A stretch of 64,000 nucleotides of DNA from Collinsella aerofaciens (GCF_015558785.1 NZ_JADMOP010000013.1:1-64000); one strand, 5' to 3'; positions 1-8,647 are shown, counted from the stretch's first letter. Translations and numbers: made by a program. Notes: generated by a model from the sequence alone, not told the origin.

Positions 1-49
1 GCGCCTTTAGACGCGAGCCCGGGGCCCGTGGGTTATACCCTAAGAGCAA

Positions 50-75
50 ACCACCCTTTTTAAGGGTGGTTCTGA
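50..75 (+). terminator. Hairpin, probable terminator of an upstream gene
   Basis: A perfect 9-bp stem (50-58 with 62-70, ACCACCCTT/AAGGGTGGT) closes a TTT loop. The run after it is only partly T-rich, so termination is likely but not certain. The gene it would serve lies left of the window; bases 1-49 carry no recognisable feature. Confidence 0.5.
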
Positions 76-120
76 TTTCACTTCGCCGTTCGCCGATTTC
101 TACATGACTAAACCTTATCA

Positions 121-142
121 GTCTGATAATGAATTATCAGAC
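121..142. promoter_or_regulatory. Perfect 22-bp palindrome, candidate operator
   Basis: GTCTGATAAT and its exact reverse complement are separated by two bases. It lies about 340 bp before the first dehydratase-like gene and fits a dimeric repressor or activator site. No regulator gene is in the window, so the partner is unknown. Confidence 0.45.
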
Positions 143-475
143 AGCGAGATGCTCACATCCCAACGTTGTCGTACGCGTGTCGACGGTGTTCGTCTTGACG
201 ACAACCGTTGATATAGTTACCTTCGACGAGAAAAGGAGGGCGCGCCGATGCTGCAGAAGACATATTCGCGTCGCGTTGCCGCGCGCGCCCTGTATATGGC
301 TCGGAGCCGCATATGAGCAGGTATGTTCACGGCTCCGGGAGAGACGACGCACAACTAAATAATCGACCGCAAAGCGGGTTCCCCAAAATTCCGGGTTTGA
401 GCACGGCTGGGTTTTCGCCACCCACCGTGCAGCAATACCGTAGCTATTCATTTTTGATTCGAGAGGGGAACCGTC
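143..475 (+). other. Long structured leader region, no gene
   Basis: About 330 bases hold no credible coding region. Two strong hairpins are visible. CGGAGCCG at 302-309 pairs with 330-337. GCACGG plus TGGG at 401-411 pairs with 421-430 with one bulged C. A purine-rich ribosome site (GAGAGGGG) precedes the ATG at 476. A TTGACG box at 195-200 could be a -35, but no good -10 is spaced correctly. The layout suggests a long 5' leader for the reductase operon. Confidence 0.4.
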
Positions 476-1759
476 ATGGCTGAAGAATTTGATTTCCATC
501 CGATGTGGGAGAGCCTCGGCATGAATCTTGCCGACCACGACATGCTGCTGGGCGCCGTGGGCCAGATGTACGGCGATATGTTCCTGACGCAGAACAATCG
601 CCCCAAGTCCACGTCCTACCTGGATTTTGTCGCCACCAACATCCACAGCGGCCGTATTAAGGAGATGCTCGACAAGAAGGAGGCCGGCGAGGCCACCAAG
701 ATCGTCGGTTCGTTCTGTGTGTACGTGCCCGAGGAGATCGTACTTGCCTGTGACGGCATTCCCGTTGGTCTGTGCTCGGGTGCCGACTGGGCGACCGACA
801 AGGTCGAGGAGCATCTGCCGCGCAACACCTGCCCGCTCATCAAGAGCTTTGCCGGCTTTAAGCTGGGCGAGGTCTGCCCCTACATTGAGTCGAGTGACTT
901 GGTGGTAGGCGAGAACACCTGCGATGGCAAGAAGAAGGCCTACGAGTTCTTTGCCACGCAAAAGAACATGTACGTCATGGATATTCCCAACGTGCACGAC
1001 GAGTCGACGCTCGTGACCTGGAAGGCCGAGGTTAAAAAGCTTGCCGCCAAGATCGAGGAAGAGTGCGGCGTCACGATTACGCCTGAGCGCCTGAAGGCTG
1101 CCATCCACGCCGTCAACGAGAAGCGTCGCGCCCTGCAGCGTCTGGCTGCGACCCGCGCTGCCGATCCGGCGCCCATCAGCGGTCTCGACAGCCTGCTGAC
1201 CGTTCAGGCCGCCTTTATGGATGACACGCCGCGTCTGACCGGCGCCATCAACGAAATGGCGGCTGAGTGCGAGCAGCGCGTTGAGGCCGGCGAGGGTGTG
1301 GCGCCCAAGGGCACCAAGCGCATCCTGTACACCGGTACGCCCATGGCCGTGCCCAACTGGAAGCTGTTCAACCTCATCGAGAAGGCCGGCGGCGTCGTGG
1401 TGGGCGAGGAGTCCTGCACGGGCTCGCGCTACTACAAGGACCTGGTCGACGAGTCCGGTGAGACGGTTGACGAGATGCTCGACGCCATCGCCGAGCGCTA
1501 CTTTAAGATCAACTGCGCCGTCTTTACGCCCAACGACCAGCGTATGAAGGACATTGTCCAGATGGCCAAGGACCTGCATGCCGACGGCATCGTCGACGTG
1601 GCCTTGCAGTTCTGCACGCTCTACGAGATGGAGTCGTTTGCCGTGGAGAAGGCCGCCGAAGAGGCCGGCATCCCGTTTATGCACATCACGACCGACTACG
1701 CCGGCGAGGATGCAGGCCAACTGCAAACCAGGATTGAGGCTTTCTTGGAAACCATTTAG
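476..1759 (+). CDS. Double-cubane-cluster / 2-hydroxyacyl-CoA dehydratase family protein (copy 1)
   Basis: This 427-residue protein belongs to the HgdB/FldC-like family and resembles the YjiM or DCCP branch. The signature CDGKKK follows Cys149, and other family cysteines are Cys119, Cys314 and Cys380; these would bind an iron-sulfur (possibly double-cubane) cluster. Family members are low-potential reductases that receive electrons from an ATP-driven activase, and the activase gene at 3233 supplies that partner. The substrate cannot be read from sequence; DCCPs reduce small molecules, true dehydratases act on acyl-CoA thioesters. A good ribosome site supports the ATG at 476. A second paralogue follows at 1914, separated by a structured repeat. 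Confidence 0.85.
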   Translation: MAEEFDFHPMWESLGMNLADHDMLLGAVGQMYGDMFLTQNNRPKSTSYLDFVATNIHSGRIKEMLDKKEAGEATKIVGSFCVYVPEEIVLACDGIPVGLCSGADWATDKVEEHLPRNTCPLIKSFAGFKLGEVCPYIESSDLVVGENTCDGKKKAYEFFATQKNMYVMDIPNVHDESTLVTWKAEVKKLAAKIEEECGVTITPERLKAAIHAVNEKRRALQRLAATRAADPAPISGLDSLLTVQAAFMDDTPRLTGAINEMAAECEQRVEAGEGVAPKGTKRILYTGTPMAVPNWKLFNLIEKAGGVVVGEESCTGSRYYKDLVDESGETVDEMLDAIAERYFKINCAVFTPNDQRMKDIVQMAKDLHADGIVDVALQFCTLYEMESFAVEKAAEEAGIPFMHITTDYAGEDAGQLQTRIEAFLETI

Positions 1760-1774
1760 GGCTATCCGGTCCAG

Positions 1775-1876
1775 CGGCTTCCCCAAGCACCCGATCTTGC
1801 CGTTCAAACCATCGCTTGCATACCAAAGTACGCGGCGCTCCTCTTTCACGGCAACCTCGGGCACCTGGGAAAGCCG
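1775..1876 (+). repeat. Structured intergenic element E, copy 1
   Basis: The outer arms 1775-1794 and 1857-1876 pair at about 16 of 20 positions. An inner hairpin sits around GCATAC/GTACGC. The interior is about 80% identical by eye to the element at 3079-3175, which also directly follows a dehydratase-like gene. No T-run follows the stem, so it is not a standard terminator. Confidence 0.6.
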
Positions 1877-1913
1877 TTTCCTTGGTTGGTTAAAAGGTTT
1901 GTTAAGGAGTTAT

Positions 1914-3077
1914 ATGTCGGACAATATTGAGCAGCCGTTGCCGTCCACGTTTGAGGAGTTCAACGAGCAACGCAAGGCGGCGTTTATTCGCGTCAAGGAT
2001 TATAAGCAGGCGGGTAATCGCCTGGTCGGTTTTCTGTGCAGCTACACGCCGCTCGAGATTATCGATGCCGCGGGGGCTGCGAGCGTGGCGCTGTGCGGCA
2101 CGTCCGACGAGGTGATTCCCGAGGCCGAGAAGGTGCTGCCGGCAAACCTGTGCCCGCTCATCAAGTCTACGTATGGTTTTGCCTATTCGCAAAAGTGCCC
2201 GTTTACGTACTTTAGCGACATGATCATCGGTGAGACCACCTGCGACGGCAAGAAGAAGATGTACGAGCTGCTCAACGAGCTCAAGCGCACGCACATTCTG
2301 CATCTTCCGCAGGGCCGCGATCGAGCCTACGAGCGCGAGGGCTGGTACGAGGAGTGCCGTCTGCTCAAGGAGGAGCTCGAGAACTTCTACGGCATCACGA
2401 TTACCGACGATGATCTGCGCGCTGCCGTCCGTCGTCGCAACCGCTTGCGTGCGGCCCAGCTCGAGATGTTTGCGCTGCAGGCCAACCAGCCGGCGGCCAT
2501 GAGCGGCGTCGACCTGATGAGCACCATGTTTGCCGGTACGTTTAGCTTTGATATCGAGGCCTATACGCAGCAGCTGGAGCAAAAGGTTGTCAAGCTGCGC
2601 GAGGCCTACGACGCGAGCGAGCGCCCGGTTGCGGCGGATGCCAAGCGCATTCTGATCACCGGCTGCCCGGTGGGCGGCGTGATCAACAAGATCGGTCGCA
2701 CCATCGAGTCCAACGGTGGTGTGGTCGTGTGCATGGACGACTGCTCGGGCGAGCGCACGGCGGCCATGATGATCGACCCGGAGGCTCCCGACATCTTGCG
2801 CGCCATCGCCGACCGCTACCTGGACATTAACTGCTCGGTCATGACGCCCAACGACGGTCGTATGGAAAACACGCTGGCCATGTGCGAGAAGTATCACGTC
2901 GATGGCGTAGTGGAGAGCGTGCTCCAGGCGTGCCACACCTTTAACGTGGAGAGTGCGCGCATGCAGGAGACTGTCGAGGGTGCGGGCATTCCGTACATGA
3001 AGATCGAGACCGACTACAGCAACGGCGACATGGGACAGATCGAGACCCGCATCGCCGCCTTCATCGAAACCCTCTAG
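1914..3077 (+). CDS. Double-cubane-cluster / 2-hydroxyacyl-CoA dehydratase family protein (copy 2)
   Basis: This 387-residue paralogue of the preceding gene has the usual YjiM/DCCP length. The family motif [11 protein letters not shown] includes Cys110; the other matching cysteines are Cys80, Cys277 and Cys340, in the same order as in copy 1. The ATG at 1914 has a clear AAGGAG ribosome site, and an upstream in-frame extension overlapping copy 1 is a shadow. It probably forms a reductase powered by the activase at 3233. It may be a homodimer (as DCCP is) or pair with copy 1 (as in HgdA/HgdB heterodimers); the sequence does not decide. Substrate unknown. Confidence 0.87.
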   Translation: MSDNIEQPLPSTFEEFNEQRKAAFIRVKDYKQAGNRLVGFLCSYTPLEIIDAAGAASVALCGTSDEVIPEAEKVLPANLCPLIKSTYGFAYSQKCPFTYFSDMIIGETTCDGKKKMYELLNELKRTHILHLPQGRDRAYEREGWYEECRLLKEELENFYGITITDDDLRAAVRRRNRLRAAQLEMFALQANQPAAMSGVDLMSTMFAGTFSFDIEAYTQQLEQKVVKLREAYDASERPVAADAKRILITGCPVGGVINKIGRTIESNGGVVVCMDDCSGERTAAMMIDPEAPDILRAIADRYLDINCSVMTPNDGRMENTLAMCEKYHVDGVVESVLQACHTFNVESARMQETVEGAGIPYMKIETDYSNGDMGQIETRIAAFIETL

Positions 3078-3078
3078 C

Positions 3079-3175
3079 TTCCTCAGGCACCGGATCTTGC
3101 TCCTCAAACCGTCGCTTGCGTACCCAATGTACGCTGCGCTCCTCTTTCGGGTCAATCTCCGGCACCTGAGAAACC
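3079..3175 (+). repeat. Structured intergenic element E, copy 2
   Basis: Outer arms CTCAGG-CA-CCGG (3082-3093) and CCGG-CA-CCTGAG (3159-3170) pair around a two-base internal loop. A perfect inner hairpin GCGTAC/GTACGC lies at 3118-3134. It is homologous to the element at 1775-1876 and again lies just after a dehydratase-like gene and before the next gene of the operon. Confidence 0.6.
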
Positions 3176-3232
3176 TAGAGCTAAGGCGCCTGAACGCGCC
3201 GCTACCTTTGATGTTTTGATTGGGAGAGAGCC

Positions 3233-3997
3233 ATGATAGGGATCGGGATCGATATCGGGTCTACGGCGGCTAAGGCTGCTGTGGTCGATGGAGGGGGTTC
3301 GGTGGCGTGGACGTGCGTGCAGCCAACCGGGTTCTCCTCGGTCGATGCGGCGGAGCGTCTGCGCGGCGAGCTTGCCGCGGCCGGCTATGACGTGGCTGCC
3401 GACGACGTGCGCGTGATCGCGACCGTCTACGGTCGTGTCGCCGTGCCCTATGCGCATAAGGTCGTGACTGAGATTACCTGCCACGGTACCGGTGCTGTGC
3501 GCCTGTTTGGCGACCACGGCACCGTGATCGACGTGGGCGGTCAGGACACCAAGGTCATTCAGATCAAGGGCGGTCGCGTGGCCAAATTTGCCATGAACGA
3601 CAAGTGCGCTGCCGGCACGGGGCGCTTTTTGGAGATCATGGCCGACCGTCTGGGTATTTCCCAACAGCAGATGGCCGACCTTGCGCGTTCCGGCGAACCC
3701 ACCAAGATCAGCAGCATGTGCACGGTGTTTGCCGAAAGCGAGGTCATCAGCCTGATCGGTCGCGGTGAGCCGCGCGAGAACATTGCGCGTGGCGTGATCG
3801 ACAGCGTGGTCTCGCGCGTGGCGACCATGGCTGGGCAGGCGGCGGGCGCCCCGTACTACCTGACGGGAGGCCTGTGCGAGAACGCATTCGTGGTGGAGCG
3901 GTTGGGCGAGCTACTGGGGTCGCCGGTGACCACCTCGCCCCAGGCTCGCTTTGCCGGAGCCATCGGCGCGGCGATTCGCGCACAGGCGCTCAATTAA
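3233..3997 (+). CDS. Acyl-CoA dehydratase activase family ATPase (HgdC / DCCA / YjiL type)
   Basis: This 254-residue ASKHA-fold ATPase opens with the phosphate-binding motif GIDIGSTAAKAAV. Cys125 (NDKCAAGTG) and Cys163 (SSMCTVFAESE) are the ligands that bridge one [4Fe-4S] cluster across the homodimer in this family. ATP hydrolysis lowers the cluster potential and pushes an electron into the partner reductase, here most likely the products at 476 and 1914. The ATG at 3233 follows GGGAGAG. The length equals E. coli YjiL. It is followed by selD, which places this redox pair next to selenium genes. Confidence 0.9.
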   Translation: MIGIGIDIGSTAAKAAVVDGGGSVAWTCVQPTGFSSVDAAERLRGELAAAGYDVAADDVRVIATVYGRVAVPYAHKVVTEITCHGTGAVRLFGDHGTVIDVGGQDTKVIQIKGGRVAKFAMNDKCAAGTGRFLEIMADRLGISQQQMADLARSGEPTKISSMCTVFAESEVISLIGRGEPRENIARGVIDSVVSRVATMAGQAAGAPYYLTGGLCENAFVVERLGELLGSPVTTSPQARFAGAIGAAIRAQALN

Positions 3998-4026
3998 TGC
4001 ATCCGCCGTAGGCTCGCATTCATGCG

Positions 4027-4032
4027 TATACT
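4027..4032 (+). promoter_or_regulatory. Possible -10 element (TATACT) before selD
   Basis: TATACT lies 36 bases before the selD start with no clear -35. It would give selD its own promoter in addition to read-through from the activase gene. The purine-rich sequence GAGAGGAGG at 4054-4062 is the ribosome site. Confidence 0.3.
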
Positions 4033-4067
4033 GGGAGGAAATGATTGACCGATGAGAGGAGGTATCG

Positions 4068-5117
4068 ATGGCTGACGATCAGATTAAGCTCACGTCCATG
4101 ACGGCCGCGAGCGGTTGAGCCGCTAAGTTGGCCCCCGGAGCCCTCGCCCAGGTCCTGGGCGATTTACCCAATGTGCATAACGACAACTTGCTCGTGGGGT
4201 TCGATACCTCCGACGATGCGAGCGTCTTCCGCGTAGGGGAGAACCTGGGACTCGTGCAGTCCATCGACTTCTTCCCACCGATGGTCGACGACCCGTTTCT
4301 GTTTGGCCAGATCGCCGCGGCCAACTCGCTGTCGGACATCTACGCCATGGGCGGGCGGCCGAGCCATGCCATGAACTTGCTGTGCATCCCGAGCTGCCTG
4401 GGCGTTGAGGTTGCCGGTCAGATTCTGGCGGGCGGCGCCGACAAGTGCGTCGAGGCCGGCTGCTCCATCGCGGGCGGTCACACCATCAACGACGACGAGC
4501 CCAAGTACGGCCTGTCCGTGAGCGGTTTTGTCGCGCTTGACCGTATGCTCGCCAACAGCGGCGCGCGCGTGGGCGATGTTCTGCTGCTGACCAAGGCCAT
4601 CGGCTCGGGCATTATCACCACGGCCATTAAGGGCGAGCTCATCGAGCAGGACGAGGCCGCAGCCATGTTTGACTCGATGCGAACCCTCAACGAGGCACCG
4701 ATTCGTCTGGCCGAGGGACTTGAGCTTCACGGCTGCACCGACATTACGGGCTTTGGTCTGATCGGGCACGCGTGCGAGATGGCCGAGGGCTCGGGCGTGC
4801 AGGTTGAGCTTGCATCGGGGGCGGTGCCGCTCTTTGACCAGGTGCTCGACATGGCGCGTCTGGGCATTATCCCCGCGGGCTCCTACCGCAACCAGGACTT
4901 CTTTGGCCCGCGCGTGGCGGCCGACGAGGACCTGGAGCCGGGCATGCTGGATGCGCTGTACGATCCGCAGACCTCGGGCGGTTTGCTTATTGCGGCGCCC
5001 GCGGCGGATGTGGATGAGCTTGCGCGTCGTCTGCATGCCGAGGGGCGCGTTGCCGCCGTCGTCGGTCGCGTTTGCGAGGCGGAGCCGGGCGGTCCTGCCG
5101 TCCGCGTTGTCCGTTAA
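4068..5117 (+). CDS. selD: Selenide, water dikinase (selenophosphate synthetase), selenoprotein
   Basis: This enzyme makes selenophosphate from selenide and ATP for tRNA-Sec charging. The reading frame starts at ATG 4068 behind a strong ribosome site and crosses an in-frame TGA at 4116-4118, which is codon 17. The local sequence TAASG-U-AAKLAPG puts selenocysteine where E. coli SelD has catalytic Cys17, with the essential Lys20 retained. Reading through gives 349 residues, normal for the family. A caller that stops at TGA would start falsely at TTG 4128 and lose the active site. A hairpin with a GGUC apex at 4146-4160 is the likely insertion element. The downstream neighbours yedF, DUF3343 and cysteine desulfurase complete a selenium-supply operon. 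Confidence 0.93.
4146..4160 (+). promoter_or_regulatory. Candidate bacterial SECIS element in selD
   Basis: GCCCAG/CTGGGC forms a 6-bp stem around a GTC apex, so the top reads CAGGUCCUG, close to the SelB-binding apex of E. coli fdhF (CAGGUCUG). It starts 27 bases after the UGA at 4116-4118, with the apex about 33 bases away. That is farther than in fdhF but within the range I recall for bacterial SECIS models. Confidence 0.55.
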
Positions 5118-5175
5118 CGGTTTGTTTATTCAACTATCTATCGTTCTTGATTGATTCATTCGAAAGGAATTTACT

Positions 5176-5802
5176 ATGTCTACCAAAATTGAAGTCAATG
5201 CCATGGGCGATGCCTGCCCGCTGCCCGTCGTCAAGACGCTTAAGGCACTCAAACAGCTTGACGGCGAGGGCGCCGTGGTGACCTCGGTCGACAACGAGAC
5301 CGCCGTCAAGAACATCTCCAAGATGGCGCAGGAGAAGGGCTGCACGGCCTCGGTCGAGAAGATCTCGGACGCCGAGTGGCACGTGACCGTCGCGACTTCT
5401 GGCGCCGTTGCCGTGGCCGATCCCGAGCAGGATGGCGCTGCCTTCTGTGGTGCCAGCGCCAGCAAGGGCAAACTCGTCATTTCCGTCTACACCGATTGTA
5501 TGGGCCGTGGCGACGACGAGCTGGGCCACAAGCTCATGAAGGCCTTCATCTTTGCCGTGACGCAGCAGGAGGAGCTGCCCGCGACCATGCTGTTCTACAA
5601 CGGCGGCGCCAAGCTCACCGTCGAGGGCTCTCCGGTGCTCGATGATCTGAAGGGCCTGGCCGAGCAGGGTGTCGAGATTCTCACCTGCGGTACCTGCCTC
5701 GACCACTATGGCATTAAAGACCAGTTTGCGGTGGGCGAGGTCACCAACATGTACGTGATCGTGGAGAAGATGGAGCAGGCCGTGCGCGTCGTGCGCCCGT
5801 AG
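5176..5802 (+). CDS. yedF: Selenium-metabolism sulfurtransferase-like protein YedF
   Basis: This is a 208-residue two-domain protein. The N-terminal TusA/SirA-like domain carries the CPxP motif (GDACPLP, Cys14). The C-terminal DsrE-like domain contains TDCMGRGDDELG and LTCGTCLDHYG. The fusion is typical of the YedF family that co-occurs with selD, and it probably binds or relays selenium or persulfide. It lies 58 bases after selD with a GAAAGGA ribosome site before ATG 5176. Its biochemical role is inferred from the family and from context. Confidence 0.9.
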   Translation: MSTKIEVNAMGDACPLPVVKTLKALKQLDGEGAVVTSVDNETAVKNISKMAQEKGCTASVEKISDAEWHVTVATSGAVAVADPEQDGAAFCGASASKGKLVISVYTDCMGRGDDELGHKLMKAFIFAVTQQEELPATMLFYNGGAKLTVEGSPVLDDLKGLAEQGVEILTCGTCLDHYGIKDQFAVGEVTNMYVIVEKMEQAVRVVRP

Positions 5803-5821
5803 CATATTGGTTGGAGTTGTC

Positions 5822-6073
5822 ATGAGGGAGAAGCGCCCGGCGCTTGTCATCACGTTTCCCACCACGGCGGCCGCCATGGGCTGCGAGTCCCTATGCATCG
5901 AGCGCGGCCTTCCTGGGCGAACGATTCCCGTGCCCGGGGAGGTCGCTGCCGGCTGCGGTCTGGCGTGGAAGGCGTTGCCTGCCGATGAGGAGCTGCTGCG
6001 CGGCGAACTCGCCGCGGCGGGCGTTCCCACCGAGGGCTATACCGTGATCGATATGTGGGAGGTCGTGCGATGA
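5822..6073 (+). CDS. DUF3343 domain protein, putative selenium-trafficking partner
   Basis: This is an 83-residue single-domain protein with the DUF3343 pattern: a TTAAAMGCESLC segment, then GRTIPVPGEVAAGCGLAWK. Cysteines at MGCESLC and AGCGL are candidates for binding selenium or sulfur. Its stop overlaps the start of the cysteine desulfurase (ATGA at 6070-6073), implying translational coupling. The family is repeatedly linked to selD and yedF, and a second copy with a cysteine-rich extension lies at 33630. ATG 5822 is preferred to an upstream in-frame GTG because GGAG precedes it. Confidence 0.8.
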   Translation: MREKRPALVITFPTTAAAMGCESLCIERGLPGRTIPVPGEVAAGCGLAWKALPADEELLRGELAAAGVPTEGYTVIDMWEVVR

Positions 6074-7209
6074 TCTATCTGGATAACGCGGCGACGACCA
6101 TGCACAAGCCGCAGGCGGTCATCGATGCCGTGACGCAGGCGATGTGCTCGCTCGGCAATGCCGGGCGCGGTGCCACGTCGGGTGCGCTTGACGCCGCGCG
6201 TACCATCCACGGCTGCCGCGCCAAGCTTGCGCGCCTTTTTGGTTGCCCGAGGGCGGACCATGTGTGTTTTACGCCCAACTCCACCGCGGCGCTCAACACC
6301 GCTATCAATGGCGTGGTGCGCCCCGGCGACCGTGTGGTCACGACGGTGCTTGAGCACAACTCCGTGCTGCGTCCGCTCAATCGCTTGGCGACGGAGCAGG
6401 GTGTGACGGTTGAGCATGCGGGCTGCGACGCGAACGGCGCGCTCGACTACGACGAGCTCGAGCGGTTGGTCACGCCCGGTACGCGTGCCGTGGTGGTGAC
6501 GCACGCTTCCAATGTGACCGGCAACGCGGTCGACGTTTCGCGTGTGGCTGCCATCGCCCATGCGGCCGGTGCGCTGGTGATCGTCGATGCCTCTCAGTCT
6601 GCCGGTACGGCGCATATCGATATGCAAACCATGGGGCTCGACATTGTGTGCTTTACCGGCCACAAGGGGTTCATGGGTCCGCAGGGGACCGGCGGCCTGG
6701 CCGTGGCGGAGGGCGTCGATGTGGCTCCGTGGGCCATGGGCGGCACGGGCGTGCACAGCTTCGATGCTCTGCAGCCGCTTGGGTGGCCCACGCGCCTTGA
6801 GGCGGGCACGCTCAACGGCCACGGCATCGCGGGACTTTCCGCAGGTCTCGACTTTATCGAGGCGCAAGGCGGAGTCGAGGCGATCGCGGCGCATGAGCGA
6901 GCACTGGCGGATCGCTTTCTCGCTGGCGTGCGCGAAATCCCGGAGATCAAGCTCTACGGCGCCTTTGACCAGCCGTCGCGCTCGGCGATCGTCTCACTCA
7001 ACGTGGGTGATATCGACTCTGCTGAGATCTCGGACGCGCTCATGCAAGGGTGGGGGATTGCGACGCGCCCCGGCGCCCATTGCGCTCCGCTCATGCACCG
7101 CGCACTCGAGACCGAGCGCCAGGGTATCGTTCGCTTCTCGTTTGGGTATTTCAACACGGACGAGGAAGTCGATACCGCGATTGACGCTTTGCGCGATTTA
7201 GCCTGCTAG
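6070..7209 (+). CDS. Class V aminotransferase: cysteine desulfurase / selenocysteine lyase-like
   Basis: This 379-residue PLP enzyme begins MIYLDNAATT, the standard start of the family. The PLP lysine is Lys199 (TGHKGF). The catalytic cysteine is probably Cys338 in RPGAHCAPL, a loop typical of the group II (SufS/CsdB-like) branch. It would release sulfur or selenium from cysteine or selenocysteine. Its place after selD, yedF and DUF3343 favours selenium delivery to SelD, but substrate preference is not decidable here. The start overlaps the previous stop. A strong terminator follows. Confidence 0.88.
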   Translation: MIYLDNAATTMHKPQAVIDAVTQAMCSLGNAGRGATSGALDAARTIHGCRAKLARLFGCPRADHVCFTPNSTAALNTAINGVVRPGDRVVTTVLEHNSVLRPLNRLATEQGVTVEHAGCDANGALDYDELERLVTPGTRAVVVTHASNVTGNAVDVSRVAAIAHAAGALVIVDASQSAGTAHIDMQTMGLDIVCFTGHKGFMGPQGTGGLAVAEGVDVAPWAMGGTGVHSFDALQPLGWPTRLEAGTLNGHGIAGLSAGLDFIEAQGGVEAIAAHERALADRFLAGVREIPEIKLYGAFDQPSRSAIVSLNVGDIDSAEISDALMQGWGIATRPGAHCAPLMHRALETERQGIVRFSFGYFNTDEEVDTAIDALRDLAC

Positions 7210-7223
7210 AGCGTATATACTTG

Positions 7224-7254
7224 CGGGACGGGTGTTTTTGCCCGTCCCGTTTTT
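7224..7254 (+). terminator. Rho-independent terminator of the selenium-supply operon
   Basis: A 9-bp stem, CGGGACGGG (7224-7232) with CCCGTCCCG (7241-7249), is followed by TTTTT. Confidence 0.88.
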
Positions 7255-7277
7255 GTTTCGACCCGAAAGGTGTGCAT

Positions 7278-8636
7278 ATGGCCTCATCCGCTCCGCGCGG
7301 TTTGCGCTCCGACCATGTCGTTACCGTCGGCATTGCGCTGTTCTCGATGCTCTTTGGCGCCGGCAACCTCATTATTCCGCCGCTGCTGGCACTGCAGGCA
7401 GGTTCTGCCACGCCGGTCGCCATGCTCGGCTTTCTGATTGCCGCCATCGGCCTGCCCGTCATGGGTTTTATCGCCGTGGCACTTGCCGGAACGGCGCGCG
7501 AGCTTGCCGGCCGCGTGCACCCCAAGTTTGGTGAGTTCTTTGTCGCGGCGGTGTATCTGGCCATCGGCCCGTGCCTGGCCATTCCGCGCACGAGCTCCAC
7601 GGCCTTCGAGATGCTGGTGCCGCTGCTGCCCGAGGGTGTTTCACTCGGCACGGCGCGCCTGGTGTTTGCCGTTGGCTTCTTTGTCGTCGCGTTTGCGCTC
7701 ACGCTGCGTCCGGGCGTCATCACGCGCGTGCTCGGTCGCATTACGGGCCCCGCGCTCATTGCGCTCATCGTGCTGGTCGTGGGTGCCGCCGTGATCTCGC
7801 CGCTGGGACCGGCTGCCGCGCCTCAGGCTCCCTACGATGCCGGTGCTGCTGTGCAGGGCTTTCTGACCGGCTACCAGACCATGGACCTGCTCGCGTCGCT
7901 CGCCTTTGGAATTATCATCGCCGAGACCATCCACGAGCTGGGCGTTACCGATGACAAGCGCGTGGCCTTCGAGATTTCGCGCTCCGGCGTGATCGCCGGC
8001 GCGCTCATGGCCATCATCTACTGCGGCCTGGCGCTTGCCGGCACGCAGCTCAGCACCGTGATGTCCGATGCCACCAATGGCGCCGCCATCCTTGCCCGCT
8101 CTGCCTCCATGCACTTTGGCCTTGTCGGCACGGTCGTGGTCTTTGCGATCTTTTTCCTCGCCTGCATGAACGTGTGCATCGGCCTCATCAGCTGCTGCTC
8201 GCGTTACTTCTGCGAGACGTATGTGGTCGAAGGGGGAGCGGAGGCCTCCGAGGAGGCTATGCGTCGTCCCTTTGCGGTTCTTGCCTTTGTGTTCGCAGCG
8301 TTTTCGTGCGTGCTCTCCAACGTGGGCCTCGACGTGATCCTTATGTTCTCGGTGCCCATGCTCAATGCCTTGTACCCCGTCGCCATTGTGCTGGTTCTTA
8401 TGGGCCTGGTGCACGGTTTTTGCGACGCGCATCCGCAGGTGTGGGTTTGGGTCGGCGGCGTTGTCGCGGTGCAGAGCGTGATCACCTCGGTTCGTGACGC
8501 GTTCTTTGCGAGCGCGTGGCTGCCGTTCGACGCGCTGCCGCTGGCGGACATTGGGGCCGCGTGGGCGCCGGTCGCCGTGGTGGCGTTTGTGATAGGCCTG
8601 CTCCATCGTCGTTTTGTTGCACATTCGAGGAGCTAA
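7278..8636 (+). CDS. brnQ: Branched-chain amino acid carrier (BrnQ/LIVCS family)
   Basis: This 452-residue, very hydrophobic protein has about 12 membrane segments. It opens with the family pattern GIALFSMLFGAGNLIIPPLLALQAG and later shows PRTSSTAFEM and GYQTMDLLASLAFG, matching LIVCS carriers. It would import leucine, isoleucine and valine with Na+ or H+. ATG 7278 is chosen because CGAAAGG lies seven bases upstream. It is a single gene between a terminator and the tRNA promoter and has no visible link to the selenium genes. Confidence 0.92.
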   Translation: MASSAPRGLRSDHVVTVGIALFSMLFGAGNLIIPPLLALQAGSATPVAMLGFLIAAIGLPVMGFIAVALAGTARELAGRVHPKFGEFFVAAVYLAIGPCLAIPRTSSTAFEMLVPLLPEGVSLGTARLVFAVGFFVVAFALTLRPGVITRVLGRITGPALIALIVLVVGAAVISPLGPAAAPQAPYDAGAAVQGFLTGYQTMDLLASLAFGIIIAETIHELGVTDDKRVAFEISRSGVIAGALMAIIYCGLALAGTQLSTVMSDATNGAAILARSASMHFGLVGTVVVFAIFFLACMNVCIGLISCCSRYFCETYVVEGGAEASEEAMRRPFAVLAFVFAAFSCVLSNVGLDVILMFSVPMLNALYPVAIVLVLMGLVHGFCDAHPQVWVWVGGVVAVQSVITSVRDAFFASAWLPFDALPLADIGAAWAPVAVVAFVIGLLHRRFVAHSRS

Positions 8637-8647
8637 GGCATCAATGC

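Noticed and set aside
129-362. 77-residue gene in the leader before the first reductase
   Set aside because: It overlaps the operator palindrome and a hairpin, has Arg/Cys-rich random composition and no ribosome site.
137-1864. Long minus-strand frames antisense to GC-rich genes (also at 15163-17577, 19451-23689, 36795-39668 and 43560-46457)
   Set aside because: They are complements of clear coding regions, have no recognisable domains or ribosome sites, and arise from GC-rich third positions.
4128-5117. selD starting at TTG 4128
   Set aside because: It lacks the active-site residue and Lys20; the frame from ATG 4068 through UGA restores both and has a strong ribosome site.
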